From assembly GCA_038248655.1 (NCBI GenBank), contig JBBRXG010000012.1, forward strand, positions 1 to 40,989: a stretch of DNA of 40,989 bases, given 5' to 3'. Both the position numbers and the translations under genes were made by a program. How positions within the stretch are numbered: position 1 is the stretch's first letter; each line of letters starts with the position of its first letter. Of this stretch, positions 39,321 through 40,989 are shown in pieces. This stretch comes from DATBLE01 sp038248655. GTDB lineage: Bacteria; Actinomycetota; Thermoleophilia; Gaiellales; Gaiellaceae. Under the pieces are notes generated by a model, which made no database searches, was not told where the DNA came from, and saw only the letters and a list, made by a program, of their open reading frames with translations.

Positions 39321-40249
39321 CAGACGAGTACCCCGCTCAGTCGCAGCCCGGCCGTCTCCTCGAGCCCGAGCGCGAGGTTGGCGTTCTGGACCGCCTGGCC
39401 GGCAGCGCCCTTGCCGAGGTTGTCGAGTGCGCAGATCACGATCCACCGGCCGGTCGCCTCGTCCTCGAATGCGGCGACCTCGGCAGCGTCCGCGCCCTGG
39501 ACGCGGGCCAGATCCGGCACCGAGTCGATCACCTCGACGACGTGGGAGCCCGCGTACGCCGCCTCGAGCAGCGGCCGCGGATCCTCGGACGCCGCCAGGT
39601 AGCACGTGGTGACGAGCCCGCGGCGGAGCGGAACGAGGTGCGGGACGAACGTGACCGGAAAGCCGAGCGCGTGCGCAATCTCGGGCGCATGCCTGTGCGC
39701 CCCGACCGAGTACGGGGAGACGTTCTCGAGCACCGCCGCCGCGTGCGACGACCCTCTCAGCGTCCGCCCTGCACCCGAGATGCCCGACTTCCCGTCCACG
39801 ACCACGCCTTCGGGGTCGATCGCACCGACGAGCGGGGCGAGCGCGAGCAGTGCCGCGGTCGCGTAGCAGCCGGGATTGGCGATCAGCCGGGTGGTCGGCG
39901 GGAAGAGCTCGGGAAGCGAGTAGCACCAGCCTGCGGCCCCGATCCGGTGGACATCCGAGAGATCGACGACGATCGCGTCGTCAGGCGGCTCCAGCTCGGC
40001 TGCCGCGTCTCCGTCGAGACAGCAGAGGACGAGCTCTGCTCCGGACGCGAGCGCCTCGTCATTGGTGACGAAGGACGGCAGCGATGCGAATCCGTTCCGC
40101 GCCAGGCGCGGGTCGAGCGCAGCAGCCGCCTGGCCCGCGAGCGAATCGGAGCCGAGCGCGACGAGCTCCAGCTCGGGGTGGGCGAGCACGCGGTCGAGGA
40201 TCTCCTGCCCGGCGAAGCCGGACGCCCCCAGGATGGTCGCTCTCGCCAT
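39320..40249 (-). CDS. argC: N-acetyl-gamma-glutamyl-phosphate reductase
   Basis: 309-residue NADPH-dependent reductase, first gene of the operon. TILGASGFAGQEIL gives the Rossmann motif near residue 5, NPGCYATAALLAL the catalytic Cys128, and HRHAPEI/FVPHLVPLRRGLVTT the His region. The ATG at 40249 is preferred over an in-frame ATG at 40270: CATAAT lies exactly six bases upstream of 40249, and the extra seven codons (SLHNIR) lie within the ArgR-box region. The message is then leaderless. Confidence 0.95.
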   Translation of the reverse strand: MARATILGASGFAGQEILDRVLAHPELELVALGSDSLAGQAAAALDPRLARNGFASLPSFVTNDEALASGAELVLCCLDGDAAAELEPPDDAIVVDLSDVHRIGAAGWCYSLPELFPPTTRLIANPGCYATAALLALAPLVGAIDPEGVVVDGKSGISGAGRTLRGSSHAAAVLENVSPYSVGAHRHAPEIAHALGFPVTFVPHLVPLRRGLVTTCYLAASEDPRPLLEAAYAGSHVVEVIDSVPDLARVQGADAAEVAAFEDEATGRWIVICALDNLGKGAAGQAVQNANLALGLEETAGLRLSGVLV

Positions 40250-40285
40250 GCGGATATTATGCAGAGACATAAGGAATTATGCAAA
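40248..40285 (-). promoter_or_regulatory. argC promoter overlapped by two ARG-box-like sites
   Basis: ATTATGCA occurs at 40256-40263 and 40276-40283, exactly 20 bp apart, each within an imperfect palindrome (GCATAATTCCTTATG for the upstream one). Paired ArgR boxes are usually about 18 bp each and 2-3 bp apart, matching this spacing. On the minus strand TTGCAT (40284-40279) and CATAAT (40261-40256) form -35/-10 elements with a 17-bp spacer inside the boxes. Confidence 0.65.
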
Positions 40286-40361
40286 CTCGTTCCCGTTCGG
40301 CCGAACCCGACCGTCACGAAGTGCGTGTTCTGCGGCTCGGATCGGGTACTGCTCCGCCGCC

Positions 40362-40859
40362 GTGGCCTCGACTCGCCAGAAGTCCCTCGTCCGGCGCTGG
40401 CTCGACCGCGCCGCGCATCCGGTAGTCGCGCTCGTCGTCATCTTCGCGCTGGAGGCAGCCGCAACGGGAGGTCTCGTCTGGAAAGCCGGCTGGCGCGAGA
40501 TCGTTCACGCCGTCTCGGTGGACAACTTCCAGTGGTTCGGGCTGTGCGCGGGGGGCCAGCTGATCGCCTATGTCGGCTACGCGATCGGTCTCCGCGCCGC
40601 CGCCGGCGTGGAACGCGGCGTCAGGCTCCCGTTCCCCGCCGCCCTCGCGATCGTGAGCGCGGGCTTCGGTCCCGTATTCGCAGGCAATGCGTCCGGCGGC
40701 TTCTCCGTCGACTACGTCACCCTTCGCGACTCGGGCATGACCCCACGACGCGCGCTTCGTCGCGTCCTGGGGCTCAGCGTCCTCGAGTACGCGGTACTCG
40801 CCCCGGCAGTGGCCGCGTGCGCGATCCTCGTCTACTTCGAAAGAGGGCTACCCGCTTAA
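40362..40859 (+). pseudogene. LPG-synthase-TM (YbhN-like) membrane protein, truncated by an IS
   Basis: From GTG 40362, 165 residues with four hydrophobic segments: about 18-40 (VVALVVIFALEAAATGGLVW), 52-75 (WFGLCAGGQLIAYVGYAIGL), 88-112 and 133-157 (SVLEYAVLAPAVAACAILVY). FAGNASGGFSVDYVTLRDSG matches the core of the lysylphosphatidylglycerol-synthase transmembrane (YbhN/UPF0104) family, which normally has seven to nine helices and about 300 residues. The frame stops at TAA 40857, just before an IS1595-like transposase gene, so the 3' half is probably displaced. It is divergent from argC, with no shared function evident. Confidence 0.6.
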
Positions 40860-40907
40860 CGCCCCTTTGTGCTGATTCCGTCTTGTGCGGCTGCGATCTT
40901 GGAGGCG

Positions 40908-40989
40908 ATGGAGGCTCCGGTTGCTGGCCGTGGCTACCCGCGGACGCTGCGCGAGTTCAACGCTTGGTTCCCGGACGAGGCGGCCTGCC
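40908..40989 (+). mobile_element. IS1595-family transposase, 5' end only
   Basis: The ATG at 40908 reads MEAPVAGRGYPRTLREFNAW then FPDEAACL, running off the window. YPxTLxEFxxWFPDEAACxxYL is the typical start of IS1595-group transposases, followed in full proteins by a zinc ribbon (CPxCG) and an ISXO2-like DDE/N domain, not visible here. GGAGG lies immediately upstream. The left IS end must lie between about 40845 and 40905; terminal repeats cannot be confirmed without the other end. Confidence 0.7.

Noticed and set aside
1..40989. tRNA, rRNA or CRISPR features
   Set aside because: No cloverleaf with a T-arm GTTCRA pattern, no rRNA-like conserved stretches, and no regularly spaced repeat-spacer array were found by eye.

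Overview
The window is about 41 kb of very G+C-rich DNA (roughly 70% by eye) and is mostly core metabolism. Co-directional genes are joined by 4-bp start/stop overlaps (ATGA, GTGA, TTGA). The gene content points to an actinobacterial chromosome, most likely of the Thermoleophilia (Gaiellales/Solirubrobacterales) type: OpcA beside glucose-6-phosphate dehydrogenase, a PdtaS/PdtaR-like pair, YerC/TrpR-like control of histidine genes, and argCJBDRGH. The taxonomic call is an inference from gene content, not from a marker gene.

Layout. 1-1.55 kb: 5' end of an AbrB-type antitoxin, an amidase and a broken exported protein. 1.5-10.2 kb: a pentose-phosphate/glycolysis block on the minus strand (rpiB, tal, pgi, gnd, a damaged cupin gene, zwf, opcA) with transketolase divergent from rpiB. 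10.25-12.1 kb: ABC-F ATPase. 12.15-13.8 kb: five consecutive plus-strand reading frames, all truncated or frameshifted. 13.8-17.25 kb: ANTAR response regulator, GAF/HisKA_2 histidine kinase, two DUF2269-like membrane proteins and a PRC-barrel protein. 17.5-21.2 kb: glnA with a terminator-like hairpin in its leader, a GNAT acetyltransferase and a secreted glycoside-hydrolase-like protein. 21.5-26.6 kb: phosphotransferase plus ABC exporter operon, MFS transporter, acyltransferase remnant and TetR regulator. 26.8-33.3 kb: a histidine regulon, with the minus-strand operon hisR(yerC)-G-D-CB-H-F-IE and hisA divergent. 33.3-40.25 kb: an arginine operon on the minus strand, argC-J-B-D-R-G-H. 40.36-41 kb: a truncated membrane gene followed by the start of an IS1595-type transposase.

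Together the genes convert glucose-6-P to NADPH and pentose-P (zwf/opcA, gnd, rpiB, tkt, tal, pgi), build histidine from PRPP with glutamine from glnA, and build arginine from N-acetylglutamate. argF, prs and a histidinol-phosphatase gene are not in the window.

The most unusual points are a seamless HisC-HisB fusion protein, a 22-bp hisR/hisA divergent region in which one palindrome overlaps both predicted -10 boxes, and a set of short palindromic repeats, several of them inside or at the edge of reading frames (zwf, pgi, ABC-F, response-regulator start, hisA/argH stops). Others are an attenuator-like hairpin just before the glnA ribosome binding site, many genes with TANNNT exactly six bases before the start codon (leaderless transcription), an animal-type transketolase, and many broken accessory genes among intact core genes. 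All statements come from reading the sequence; no database search was run.
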